DNA of 64,000 nt from DATFQI01 sp963816955. Its GTDB lineage: Bacteria; Actinomycetota; Thermoleophilia; Solirubrobacterales; Solirubrobacteraceae. This document shows, piece by piece, positions 50,117-58,455 of the stretch. Positions within the stretch are counted from its first letter, which is position 1; every line of letters begins with the position of its first letter. The stretch covers positions 1,078,331 to 1,142,330 of the forward strand of contig CAWFME010000004.1 of assembly GCA_963816955.1 (NCBI GenBank). The letters run 5' to 3'. The notes beneath the pieces are model-generated. The model ran no database searches and was not told where the DNA came from. It was given only the letters and a program-made list of their open reading frames with translations. Both the position numbers and the translations under genes were made by a program.

Positions 50117-51898
50117 TCAGGGGAGTTTGATCGGTGGGATCGTGACCGGGCCGGCCTGGACCGGCGGCGTCTGCACCTCCGGCACGGTCACCGGCGGCAC
50201 CTTGACCTCGATCGCAGGCAGGGTGCCCGTCGGGTCCGTGACCTCGACCTCGCCGGCGGGAACGACGTCGGAGACGACCGGGACCTGCGGGACCACGACC
50301 GTCACACCGGAGCCCTCCGTCGAACCTCCGCCGGACGTACCGCCGCCTCCGCCGCCCGACCCGCCGCCGCCCGACCCGCCGCCGCCGCCCGACCCGCCGC
50401 CGCCGCCCGACCCGCCGCCGCCGCCCGACCCGCCGCCGCCCGGCGATCCGCCGTCGCGATCGCCGCCTCCGCCCGACGGGGCGTCGGCCCGCGGAGCGCC
50501 GGAGCCGTCGCCGCCCGTCGCGCCCTTGCGGGGCGCGTCGTCCGCCCGTCCGCGGGCACGCCCACCGCTCCGGCGCTCCCGGCGGCCCGCTCCGGGCTTC
50601 GCGCCGGCCCGCCGGGACCCGCCGCGGCGGGCGGCCGGCACCGAGGTCTCGCCGTCCCGTGCGCTCGCGACGGCCGCGCGGGCGTCGCCGGCCTCCCGCC
50701 CGGCCTGCACCGTGGGCACCGCCGCGACCCGCACCGGGCGGGGCGCGGCATCCGGGGCGGGCGCGGTCAGCGCGCCGCCGACGAGCGCGGTCGCACCCGC
50801 GGCGACGACGCCCTTGGCCAGCGGGGCGGCGCCGGCGCCCTGCAACCAGCCCAGCAGCCACGAGAGCAGCCGGGCCGGCTCGCCCGCGGCGATGCTCCAC
50901 CAGGCGACGGAGCGCTCGCCCGTGTAGTAGCGGCAGAAGGCGGCGACCACACCGGGATCGAGTTGCGTGCCGGCCTCCGCCTCGATGATGTCGAGCGCCT
51001 TCTTGTGCTGCGCGCCCGGCCGGTAGGGACGCGTCGACGTGATCGCGTCGAAGGTGTCGGCGACCGCGATGATTCTCGCCCCGAGCGGGATCGCGTCGCC
51101 GGCGAGCCCGTCGGGGTAGCCACGGCCGTCCAGCCGCTCGTGGTGGTGGCGCACCATTGCCGTCAGCGCCGCGTCGCCGAGCGCAGCGACCATCTCCGCG
51201 CCGTCCGCCGGGTGACGCATGATCGCCGCGAACTCGTCGTCGTCGAGACGTCCCGGCTTGTTGAGCACCTCGCGCGGCGTGAGGAGCTTGCCCACGTCGT
51301 GTACCGCCGCCGCCGTGCGGATGCGCGCGACGTCCTCCTGCGCCAGCCCCATCCCGCGCGCGATCGCCTCCGCGTGGCGCGTCACCCGCCGCGAGTGCCC
51401 GTGCGTGTACGGGTCCCGCGCCTCCAGCGAGGCCGACAGCCCCTCGAGCAGCTCCGCTCGCCGGACGGCGCTCAGGTCGTCGTGCTCGCCGAGCAGCTCG
51501 TGCGCGCTCGACAGCCTCCGCTCCGCCCGCAGCCGCCGGATCCAGCCCCAGAGCATCAGGTCGGCGAAGACGATGTCGCGCGAGCAGCGGCGCCGCTTCC
51601 ACAGCGCCGAGCCGAGGGCGGAGGCCAGCACGGACAGCCCGGCCGCCGCGGCCACCGAGCCCAGCGCGGAGCGGATGGCCCCCGTCGTCTGCAGCGCTGT
51701 CACGAAGGCGAGCGGAGCGCCGACCACGGCCAGCGTCGCCAGGACGACATACGGCCAGTGGGAGAGTGCGGAGGGAGCCGTCCGTGAGCGTCGCGCGCGC
51801 GGCACGAGATTGGTATCGGCGCGGCGGGCGCCCTGCCGCCGGCCGCTGGACGACAGTACGAGCTCGGGCCGCGGGGCTACTACCCGGCGGAGCTCCAT
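50117..51898 (-). CDS. membrane HD-GYP protein with extracytoplasmic Gly/Ser tail
   Basis: 593 residues from ATG 51898 (GTG 51805 is an alternative start). Two N-terminal membrane spans (HWPYVVLATLAVVGAPLAF and about 25 residues on) precede an HD-GYP domain with AVHDVGKLLTP (HD near residue 200), HHHERLDGRGYPDG and VADTFDAITS, all needed for c-di-GMP phosphodiesterase. A helix-rich segment and another hydrophobic span (KGVVAAGATALVGGALTAPA) follow. The tail is Arg/Ala-rich, then (GGGGS)-like repeats, then Pro/Val-rich VPQVPVV. The tail should face outside; its purpose is unknown. Confidence 0.82.
   Translation of the reverse strand: MELRRVVAPRPELVLSSSGRRQGARRADTNLVPRARRSRTAPSALSHWPYVVLATLAVVGAPLAFVTALQTTGAIRSALGSVAAAAGLSVLASALGSALWKRRRCSRDIVFADLMLWGWIRRLRAERRLSSAHELLGEHDDLSAVRRAELLEGLSASLEARDPYTHGHSRRVTRHAEAIARGMGLAQEDVARIRTAAAVHDVGKLLTPREVLNKPGRLDDDEFAAIMRHPADGAEMVAALGDAALTAMVRHHHERLDGRGYPDGLAGDAIPLGARIIAVADTFDAITSTRPYRPGAQHKKALDIIEAEAGTQLDPGVVAAFCRYYTGERSVAWWSIAAGEPARLLSWLLGWLQGAGAAPLAKGVVAAGATALVGGALTAPAPDAAPRPVRVAAVPTVQAGREAGDARAAVASARDGETSVPAARRGGSRRAGAKPGAGRRERRSGGRARGRADDAPRKGATGGDGSGAPRADAPSGGGGDRDGGSPGGGGSGGGGGSGGGGGSGGGGGSGGGGSGGGGGGTSGGGSTEGSGVTVVVPQVPVVSDVVPAGEVEVTDPTGTLPAIEVKVPPVTVPEVQTPPVQAGPVTIPPIKLP
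50343..50443. repeat. tandem repeat encoding Gly/Ser linker
   Basis: A roughly 15-18-nt unit of CCGACCCGCCGCCGCC type repeats about six times inside the HD-GYP gene and encodes GGGGS/GGGGGS units. Likely variable in copy number. Confidence 0.75.
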
Positions 51899-52248
51899 TC
51901 GGGAGGCTCGTAGACCCCGCCGGGCACGCCGCCGACGCACAGCACGCGCAGCCCCTCGGGCCCCGAGGAGAGCACCCGCTCGGTGCCGGGGTCGACCTTG
52001 ACGAGGTGGTCGGCGTCGAGCGGCAGCCGCTCGTCGCCGATGTCGACGCTGCCCGAACCGCGCAGCGCGACATAGAGCTCCTGCTGGCCCGAGTCGCCCT
52101 CGTCGTGCGACTTCGTCGAGTAGTCGGGTGGCAGGTCCATGATGTTCGCCCCGAACGCGGTGATGTCGAGGCCGGGGCGCACGAGCTTCGCGAACCCGTC
52201 CCACAGGGTCGGCAGCTCGTCGATCGCCTTCGCTGAGTAACCGGGCAT
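51880..52248 (-). CDS. cupin-domain protein
   Basis: 122 residues of a single cupin barrel: PPDYSTKSHDEGDSGQQELY (metal His/Glu motif 1 in a loosened form), VALRGSGSVDIGDERLPLDA and PGTERVLSSGPEGLRVLCVG. Small cupins bind metals or small ligands and act as dioxygenases, isomerases or sensors. ATG 52248 follows TACGGT by 6 nt. The 3' end overlaps the HD-GYP start by 19 bp if ATG 51898 is used. Confidence 0.82.
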   Translation of the reverse strand: MPGYSAKAIDELPTLWDGFAKLVRPGLDITAFGANIMDLPPDYSTKSHDEGDSGQQELYVALRGSGSVDIGDERLPLDADHLVKVDPGTERVLSSGPEGLRVLCVGGVPGGVYEPPEWSSAG

Positions 52249-52254
52249 GCGCCG

Positions 52255-52260
52255 ACCGTA
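52255..52260 (-). promoter_or_regulatory. -10 hexamer for cupin gene
   Basis: TACGGT on the minus strand, 6 nt from ATG 52248. Confidence 0.4.
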
Positions 52261-52428
52261 TCCGCTCACGGCCCTCGCGTGTGGGCGCGCGCGAGGAACA
52301 GCCGGACTGGATCTCCGAGGGGCCTGGCCGCGATGTCGGGCGGCCAGGCCCGCGGGGCCGCGGGACAAGAGTTGCGCACTCCGGCGGCCGCGCGTAGGTT
52401 CGGGGCACCCCGACCCGAGGAAAGCGCA

Positions 52429-52950
52429 GTGCGAGCAGCCGCAGCCGGCGTCGTTCTCCTCACCGCAGCAACCCTGGCCGCGGCGACCGTCTCCGCGCGC
52501 GAGCAGACCGTCACCTGCCAGGCCGAGGAGGCGACGATCGTCGGCACGGCGGGGAGCGACATCCTGCTCGGCACGCCGGAGGACGACGTCATGGCGGGCC
52601 TCGGCGGCAACGACCGCATCGACGGCGCGGGCGGCTCGGACCGGCTGTGCGGCGGGGCCGGCGGCGACCGCCTGACGGGCGGCGCGGCCGACGACAAGCT
52701 CACCGGAGGAAGCGGCGCCGACGTCCTGCACGGCGGGGCCGGCGGCGACTTCGTGTCGGGCGGCCGCGGGCGCGACGAGCTCGACGGAGGTCTTGACGGT
52801 GACCATCTGCTCGGCGGTCGCGAACGCGATCTGCTGTGGGGCGGAGCCGGCAACGACAACCTCGACGGAGGGGCGGCGCGCGACCGCTGCAACGGGCAGG
52901 CGGGAACCGACAGCGGCAAGCGATGCGAGAGCTCGACGTCGATCCCGTAG
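52429..52950 (+). CDS. secreted RTX (hemolysin-type calcium-binding) repeat protein
   Basis: 173 residues from GTG 52429, supported by a GAGGAAAG SD. Signal peptide VRAAAAGVVLLTAATLAAAT. From about residue 40 runs a beta-roll of GGxGxDxLx repeats, for example GLGGNDRIDGAGGSDRL and GGAGNDNLDGG. Such rolls bind calcium outside the cell. No catalytic domain; the short form may be structural. The next gene starts 28 bp before this gene ends. Confidence 0.87.
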   Translation: MRAAAAGVVLLTAATLAAATVSAREQTVTCQAEEATIVGTAGSDILLGTPEDDVMAGLGGNDRIDGAGGSDRLCGGAGGDRLTGGAADDKLTGGSGADVLHGGAGGDFVSGGRGRDELDGGLDGDHLLGGRERDLLWGGAGNDNLDGGAARDRCNGQAGTDSGKRCESSTSIP

Positions 52951-54290
52951 AAGCCACGCTGCAGGACTGGGGCCAGCTGTTCAGCTTCGCCCCGGCGCAG
53001 GTGCTGCGCCCGGCGAGCGTCGAGGAGCTCGAGGAGCAGCTCGAGCGGATCCACCGCGGCGAGCTGGGCAAGGGCGGCGTGCGCGTGCTCGGCAGCCTGC
53101 ACTCGTGCTCGAACCTCGTCGAGGCCGGCACGGTGATCGACACCTCCGGGCTCCCGAAGGCGCTCGAGTGGGACGCGGGCGACGGGGCCGTGACGGCGAC
53201 GGCCAACCACTCCCTGCACGAGTTCCTGGCCGCGCTGTCCGAGCGCGGCCGGTCGGTCACCGCGACCGGCGGCACCGACCACCAGACGCTGGCCGGGCTG
53301 ATCTCGACGGGCACCGCGCCGGCCAGCTCCGAGCATGCGCTCTACGACCTGCTCGACTGGGTCGAGGTCGTGACGGTCGACGCGTCCGGCCGGGCGGTGG
53401 AGCGCCAGATCGCGAGCAGCGACCCCGAGCTGCGGGCCGGCGTGTGCTCGCTCGGGCTGCTCGGCGTGATCACCCGCGCGCGCTTCCGCACGGTCGAGGA
53501 GCTGTACTTCGACGTCGTCCAGAAGGTCGTGCGCCTCGACGACGTGCTGGCCGACCTCGACGCCACGTCGGACACCTACGACTTCTGGCGCGTCAACTGG
53601 GTGCCGAAGTCCGACAAGGCGCTGCTGTGGGCCGCCACCGAGGTGCCGCGCGAGCGCTCGGACCCGCAGGGCGACTATCCCGAGGACCGCGCGGAGCAGC
53701 TGCTCGACGCCGTCTTCGGGGTCATCGACAAGCTGACGGATACCGGGCCGCTGCTCACCGCCAAGCTCGAGGCCATCTACGACGTGCTCGCTCTCGTCTA
53801 CGGCACGCGGCACTTCACGGGCCCGCTGCGGACGATGCTCCCGGTCGACCGCCGCGCCCCGCTGCACGTGGCGATGGCGGAGTGGAGCTTCCGCCCGCAG
53901 GACGTCCAGCGCGTCCTCGGCGAGTGCGAGCAGTACTTCGGCGTCCACGGCTGGCCCAACATCCCGACGGAGATCGAGCTCACGCGCACCGACGGCGGCC
54001 GCCTGTCGCCGTGGAACTGGCCTGACCTCGACTACATCGCGAAGTTCAACTTCATGTACCTCACCGAGGTCTGCACCGAGCCGGGGGAGAAGGAGCAGAT
54101 CTACGCCCACCTGCGCGGGCTCTGGGACCACCTGCTCGCCGCCCAGGTCCCGTTCAAGGCGCACTGGGGGAAGGTCAACTTCATCGACCCCGAGTTCGTG
54201 CGGCGCAACCACCGGCTCGACTCCTTCGCGCCGGGGATCGCCCCGCTGTTCCTCAACGACCACCTCGCCGCGCGACTGGGGCCCGTCTGA
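52923..54290 (+). CDS. aldonolactone oxidase-like FAD oxidoreductase
   Basis: 455 residues. FAD-binding type 4 loop RVLGSLHSCSNLVEAG, NHSLHEFLAALSERGRSV, GGTDHQTLAGLISTGT, and a C-terminal ALO domain ending in AHWGKVNFIDPEF, the HWGK motif of D-arabinono-/L-gulono-lactone oxidases. It would oxidise a sugar lactone or polyol with oxygen, producing peroxide or reducing a carrier. ATG 52923 lies inside the RTX gene; the stop overlaps the M19 start by one base. Peroxide formed here could serve the nearby DyP peroxidase. Confidence 0.87.
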   Translation: MRELDVDPVEATLQDWGQLFSFAPAQVLRPASVEELEEQLERIHRGELGKGGVRVLGSLHSCSNLVEAGTVIDTSGLPKALEWDAGDGAVTATANHSLHEFLAALSERGRSVTATGGTDHQTLAGLISTGTAPASSEHALYDLLDWVEVVTVDASGRAVERQIASSDPELRAGVCSLGLLGVITRARFRTVEELYFDVVQKVVRLDDVLADLDATSDTYDFWRVNWVPKSDKALLWAATEVPRERSDPQGDYPEDRAEQLLDAVFGVIDKLTDTGPLLTAKLEAIYDVLALVYGTRHFTGPLRTMLPVDRRAPLHVAMAEWSFRPQDVQRVLGECEQYFGVHGWPNIPTEIELTRTDGGRLSPWNWPDLDYIAKFNFMYLTEVCTEPGEKEQIYAHLRGLWDHLLAAQVPFKAHWGKVNFIDPEFVRRNHRLDSFAPGIAPLFLNDHLAARLGPV

Positions 54291-55414
54291 TGCCCGCCTT
54301 CCCCGGGCTGACCGACATCCACGCGCATCCGGCGATGAACGCGTTCCTCTGGGACCGCGACCTGCGCAAGCACCACCGGACCGGCAAGGCGTTCAACCCG
54401 CTCGCCAGCCTGTCGGACTTCCCGATGCTCGAGCAGGGCGGCGTGAAGGTGCTGTGGTCCTCGCTGCACGTGCCCGAGCGGGAGTACTTCGGCTGCTGGC
54501 TGATCCGGATCGCGGCGCACTTCACCCGCGGCGGGCGCGACCTGCTGAAGCTGAACGCCTGGCAGTGCCTGCAGGTGATGATGGCCGCGATGGAGCGGCA
54601 GGTGGCGCGCACCGACCGCTTCGAGATCGCGCGCTCCAACGCCGAGCTCGACCGCGTGCTCGCGTCGGGCCGCACGGCGATCCTGCACACCGTCGAGGGC
54701 GGGCACGTCCTGGGCGCGGGGCTCGCGCCGGCCGACGTGCAGGGGCGGCTCGCGCGCGTCGACGAGCTCGCCGACCGCGGCGTGGCCTCGCTGACGCTCG
54801 CCCACCTGTTCCCCAACGACATCGCGGGCCACGCCGAGGCGATCCCGAAGGAGCAGCGCCACCTCCCGACATGCCCATTCGATACGGGCGTGGTCCTCAC
54901 GCGCGGGCTGACGCCGACGGGCCAGGCGGTGGTCGACCGGATGGTCGCGCGCGGCATGGTCCCCGACGTCACGCACTGCACGCCCGTCGCGCGCCAGGAG
55001 GTCTACGCGCTGGTCGACGGCCGCGTGCCGGTGATCGCCTCCCACAACGGGCTGCAGCCGCTCAACCCCGAGCCGTACAACCTCGACCGGGCCGACGTCG
55101 ACGCGATCGCCGCCTCGGGTGGGGTGGTCGGCGTGATCTTCATGCCCTACTGGCTCGACGGCTCGCACCCCGGGCCCGGCCTGGACGCGATCTGGCGCAC
55201 GATGGACCAGGTGCGCGCGTGGACCGGCTCCTGGCAGCACGTCGCGATCGGGACCGATTTCGACGGCTTCACGGACCCGCCCGACGACTGCGACGGCGCG
55301 TACAAGCTCCCCGTGATCCGCGAGATCCTCGAGGCGAAGGGCCTCTCCCGGGCCGACGTCGAGGCCGTGCTCGGCGGCAACGCGCGCCGGGTGCTGGCCG
55401 CCGCGTGGCGCTAG
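54290..55414 (+). CDS. membrane dipeptidase, peptidase family M19
   Basis: 374 residues. Binuclear zinc site residues: DIHAHPAMNA (His-x-His near the start), the bridging Glu in HTVEGGHVLGAG, His in DVTHCTPVAR and SHNGLQPLN, and Asp in AIGTDFDGF. The end GGNARRVLAAAW is the family's terminal signature. Hydrolyses dipeptides or related amides. No signal peptide, so cytoplasmic in spite of the family name. The TAG stop overlaps the DyP stop on the other strand (CTAG). Confidence 0.88.
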   Translation: MPAFPGLTDIHAHPAMNAFLWDRDLRKHHRTGKAFNPLASLSDFPMLEQGGVKVLWSSLHVPEREYFGCWLIRIAAHFTRGGRDLLKLNAWQCLQVMMAAMERQVARTDRFEIARSNAELDRVLASGRTAILHTVEGGHVLGAGLAPADVQGRLARVDELADRGVASLTLAHLFPNDIAGHAEAIPKEQRHLPTCPFDTGVVLTRGLTPTGQAVVDRMVARGMVPDVTHCTPVARQEVYALVDGRVPVIASHNGLQPLNPEPYNLDRADVDAIAASGGVVGVIFMPYWLDGSHPGPGLDAIWRTMDQVRAWTGSWQHVAIGTDFDGFTDPPDDCDGAYKLPVIREILEAKGLSRADVEAVLGGNARRVLAAAWR

Positions 55415-57027
55415 GTCGAGCCGAGCTCGTCGCGCAGCGCCGAGCGTGAAGGGCTGAAGAAGTAGCCGCCGCCCGTCGGGACCACGAAGTCCTTCGCCGT
55501 CGTGAGCGTCGCGGGCGCGAGGTCGCTGCCGAAGATCGTGCAGGTGCGCTGCCGTCCCTGCCCGGGGTGGCCGTTCTGGCCGACGACCATGTCGAACCCG
55601 CTCGGGCTGCGCGGGTTGACCGGGCTGCCCATCCACGCCCGGCAGAGGAACTCGAACTGGTCCGTGATCGAGCTCTGGTAGGAGAGGAACAGCAGGCCGC
55701 GGTCGCCGTCGTGCGGGTCCTCGCCGTGCGGGTCACCCAGCGGCTGCCCGTACGGGAGCCCGCGCCGCAGCAGCCGGCGGTCCAGGCTCGCGCGGCTCGC
55801 GCCGAGGTCGTTGGGCGCCTCGCGCGGGTGGACCTTGCGGATGTGCGCCGCGAGCGGGCAGACCAGCCCGACGGGGTCCGGCTTCGCGTTCGGCCAGCGC
55901 GTGTTGGTGTCCGTGCCGTCGGTGAGCTGCAGCGTGCCGGCCTCCGTGGCGTAGCCGAACACGTTGTTGGCCTCGCGGTCGAGGCCGAGCGCCTCGTCGT
56001 CGGCCTCGGGCGTGCGCATCAGCGGGGCGCCCGAGCGCCAGCGGCCGAGCAGGTTGGCCGCCAGCCGGTGCTCGTCCCAGCCGGCGAAGCCCGGCTCGGC
56101 GCTCAGCCGCTCCGCCTGCTCGCGCATGAAGCCCCAGAACGCCGCGACGTCCTGGCGCAGCCGGCGGTAGACGGCGTAGGAGCCGTTGCGGCTCCAGGCC
56201 GGGCCGGGCCGCTTGACCCGGCCGGGCACGAGCGGGTCGGCCGAGGCGCCGGGGTAGCCGAAGACGAACTCGCCGGGCCACACGAGCAGCTGTCCGGGCA
56301 GGTCGTAGAGCCAGGTGTCGGGCTTCTGGTGGGGCTTGATCGTGCGGTGCCCGAGGAACTCGCCGTCCGCGATGCGCCCGCGCACGCCGGGCTGGGAGAT
56401 CCCGTCCTGGAAGCCGAAGTGCTCCTTGCCCGTGGCCTCGAACTTGAAGCCGGCGTCGGTACGGAGCGCCTCGAGCCCGTGGGTTCCGGCGCCGGCCACC
56501 AGCTCGCCCACGCGGCGCTCCACCCTGGCCGGGTCGTCGCCCGCGACGATCAGCAGCACGTCGGGGTCGCGCACGACCCAGCGGGATGGGTGCCCCTCCG
56601 CCCCCCGGTCCGTGGGGTCGCCGAGCAGCGCCGAGCGCGCGGCCATCCCGAGCGTGAACGCCTCGTCGGTGAAGTCGGCGAGTGAGGCGGTGAGCGGCCC
56701 GGATCGCGCGACCAGCTTCGCGAGCCCGGCGCGGCTGAAGGCCACGTTGACCCACACGTCGTCGACCTCGTCCGGCACGGCGCCGATGCGCGCGCCGGCC
56801 GGCCGCAGCGTGCGCGCCTCTCGCACGCGCACGCGCGAGGCCATCACCGTCGCCAGGCTCGTCACCTGCTCGGCGAGGCCGCCGACCCACTCACGGGCGG
56901 CCTCCGCCTCGCCGATGGCGAGCGCCACCATCGTCATGTTCGCCTTGTTGAACCCCGGCACCGCGTTGCCCTGGATCTCGTCGACGTCCAGCAGCGGCTC
57001 CTCCGGCGGCAACGCCTGGGGGCTCAT
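55411..57027 (-). CDS. DyP-type heme peroxidase
   Basis: 538 residues, of the longer class C/D type. DEIQGNAVPGFNKANMTMVA is the typical N-terminal strand. The GxxDG motif FGFQDGISQP has the distal Asp208. AAHIRKVHPRE carries the proximal heme His395, and DRGLLFLSYQSSI follows. It oxidises bulky substrates with peroxide using b-type heme. There is no Tat or Sec signal, so it is cytoplasmic or encapsulated. ATG 57027 overlaps the stop of the unknown upstream gene (ATGA), implying joint synthesis. Confidence 0.92.
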   Translation of the reverse strand: MSPQALPPEEPLLDVDEIQGNAVPGFNKANMTMVALAIGEAEAAREWVGGLAEQVTSLATVMASRVRVREARTLRPAGARIGAVPDEVDDVWVNVAFSRAGLAKLVARSGPLTASLADFTDEAFTLGMAARSALLGDPTDRGAEGHPSRWVVRDPDVLLIVAGDDPARVERRVGELVAGAGTHGLEALRTDAGFKFEATGKEHFGFQDGISQPGVRGRIADGEFLGHRTIKPHQKPDTWLYDLPGQLLVWPGEFVFGYPGASADPLVPGRVKRPGPAWSRNGSYAVYRRLRQDVAAFWGFMREQAERLSAEPGFAGWDEHRLAANLLGRWRSGAPLMRTPEADDEALGLDREANNVFGYATEAGTLQLTDGTDTNTRWPNAKPDPVGLVCPLAAHIRKVHPREAPNDLGASRASLDRRLLRRGLPYGQPLGDPHGEDPHDGDRGLLFLSYQSSITDQFEFLCRAWMGSPVNPRSPSGFDMVVGQNGHPGQGRQRTCTIFGSDLAPATLTTAKDFVVPTGGGYFFSPSRSALRDELGST

Positions 57028-58385
57028 CGCCGCGTCCTCAGCGCCGGGCCGCTCGGGAGCGGGGGAGGGGGCGGCTCGGGCGCGACCGCCCGGCCGGCGG
57101 AGATCGCCTCGGCGTAGCTGAACACGGGGTCGTGGCCGAGCGGGACCGGCTCGCCCGGGTCCAGCGTGCGGACCATCCACGGGTTGTCGTGCTCCGCGCA
57201 GGCCCGGTAGGGGAAGCCGGAGGCCTTGTTGCCGAGCGCCCGGCCGAGGTCGGCCAGCCCGATCAGCTTGACCGTCATGCACTCCGCGAGCTGGCCGCCG
57301 TGGCGGATCGGGACGCCGCCGATCCGCACGTCGCTCACGGTGCGCGCCTCGCCCTCCGGCGGCGCGAAGACGGCGCGCTCGATCAGCCCCGGCCGCCCGC
57401 GCTCGAGGCGGAACCAGGCCTGATCGATCGGCTCCTCGCCGACGGTCCAGCCGGTCATGTCGAGGTGGTCCATGTAGAGCCCGACGGGGTTGGCGAGCGT
57501 GATGCCGAAGCCGAGGGCGGCGAGGTGGTTGACGCTGCCGCCGATCGTCGGGTCGCTGCAGCGGTTGGCGCCGCCGTAGCCCGCGCACGCGATCAGCGTG
57601 TCGGAGTCCGCCGTGCGCCGGCCGCCGCGCTTGCGCAGCACCGTCGCGTCGCCGCCGAGGAAGATCTCCGCCTGCAGCGTGTTGCTGGGGTGCGTGAGAT
57701 GCATGATCCCGTCGGTCGTGTTCCAGCGGTTGTACGGGTTGTACTCGCCCTTCCGGTACAGCAGCCCGCCGCCGGAGTGGAGGTCCGCGGGGCAGACGAG
57801 GTCCTCGTAGCGCACCCGGTCGTCCACGAGGGTGCGGTAGAGCTCGACCAGCAGGTCGCGGTCGCCGGTGAACTGAAGGTCCGGCAGGCCGTCGCCGTCG
57901 GTGTCGAGCGCGTCGCCGTGCAGCGCCTGCCAGTACTCGGGCGGCTCCGACGTGAACGTCACGCGCGTGATCCGGCCGCGCTCGTCGCGGGTCACGCGCC
58001 ACTCGCAGTACTCGTCCTGGGGCCGGTAGGAGAGGCTGTCCCAGACGCCGCCCTCGAAGTAGGTGGCCGGGGAGTCCATGCGCAGGCTGAGCGGCAGCAC
58101 GTGGTCGGCCACGAGCAGCGCCCGCTCCCGCCCCCAGCGCCGGCGGAGGGTCCCGGGGAAGCCGTTCCAGACGATCTCCTGCTCGAGCACGGGCCCCTTC
58201 GGCGGGTCCGTGAGCTGGTTGAAGTACTGGCACGGCTGCCCGCGCAGCTGCGCCTCCTGCCGCGCGGCGGCGGAGTCGAACCAGTTCGAGACCGCCCGGC
58301 TCCACTGCGCGCGCTGTCCCTCGATGCCGTCGAAGTCCGGGAGGTGACCCGGCGGGTCATACGAGCCGAGTCGGGCTACGGCCAC
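57024..58385 (-). CDS. unrecognised protein coupled to DyP peroxidase
   Basis: 453 residues from GTG 58385. The frame is open to ATG 58457, but that extension crosses a lower-GC promoter-like stretch. Features: NWFDSAAARQEAQLRG, YFEGGVWDSLSYRPQDEY, an EF-hand/TSP3-like calcium loop LDTDGDGLPDLQF, CPADLHSGGGLLYRKGEYNP and HLTHPSNTLQAEIFLGGDAT. Conserved Cys (YCEW, VCPADL, RCSDP, RACAEH) suggest metal or cofactor binding. No signal peptide. No family recognised. ATGA overlap with the DyP gene suggests a dedicated partner or co-substrate enzyme. Confidence 0.7.
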   Translation of the reverse strand: MAVARLGSYDPPGHLPDFDGIEGQRAQWSRAVSNWFDSAAARQEAQLRGQPCQYFNQLTDPPKGPVLEQEIVWNGFPGTLRRRWGRERALLVADHVLPLSLRMDSPATYFEGGVWDSLSYRPQDEYCEWRVTRDERGRITRVTFTSEPPEYWQALHGDALDTDGDGLPDLQFTGDRDLLVELYRTLVDDRVRYEDLVCPADLHSGGGLLYRKGEYNPYNRWNTTDGIMHLTHPSNTLQAEIFLGGDATVLRKRGGRRTADSDTLIACAGYGGANRCSDPTIGGSVNHLAALGFGITLANPVGLYMDHLDMTGWTVGEEPIDQAWFRLERGRPGLIERAVFAPPEGEARTVSDVRIGGVPIRHGGQLAECMTVKLIGLADLGRALGNKASGFPYRACAEHDNPWMVRTLDPGEPVPLGHDPVFSYAEAISAGRAVAPEPPPPPLPSGPALRTRR

Positions 58386-58440
58386 AGTGGCCCGAGTCTC
58401 TTCAAGCCACTGGAAACTGTCAACCCTCGAGAGGTAGGTT
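58385..58440. promoter_or_regulatory. divergent promoter with inverted-repeat operator
   Basis: Leftward: TTGACA (58418-58423 on minus), 17 nt, GAGACT (58395-58400), then 9 nt to GTG 58385. Rightward: GGAAAC (58412-58417), 17 nt, TAGGTT (58435-58440). Inverted repeat CAGTGGC (58385-58391) / GCCACTG (58406-58412) with a 14-nt spacer straddles the leftward -10. Confidence 0.5.
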
Positions 58441-58455
58441 CTTGACCAGCTAGGC

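Noticed and set aside
50343..50443. Tandem repeat as a CRISPR array
   Set aside because: Units are contiguous, in frame and encode Gly/Ser linkers; there are no spacers or cas genes.
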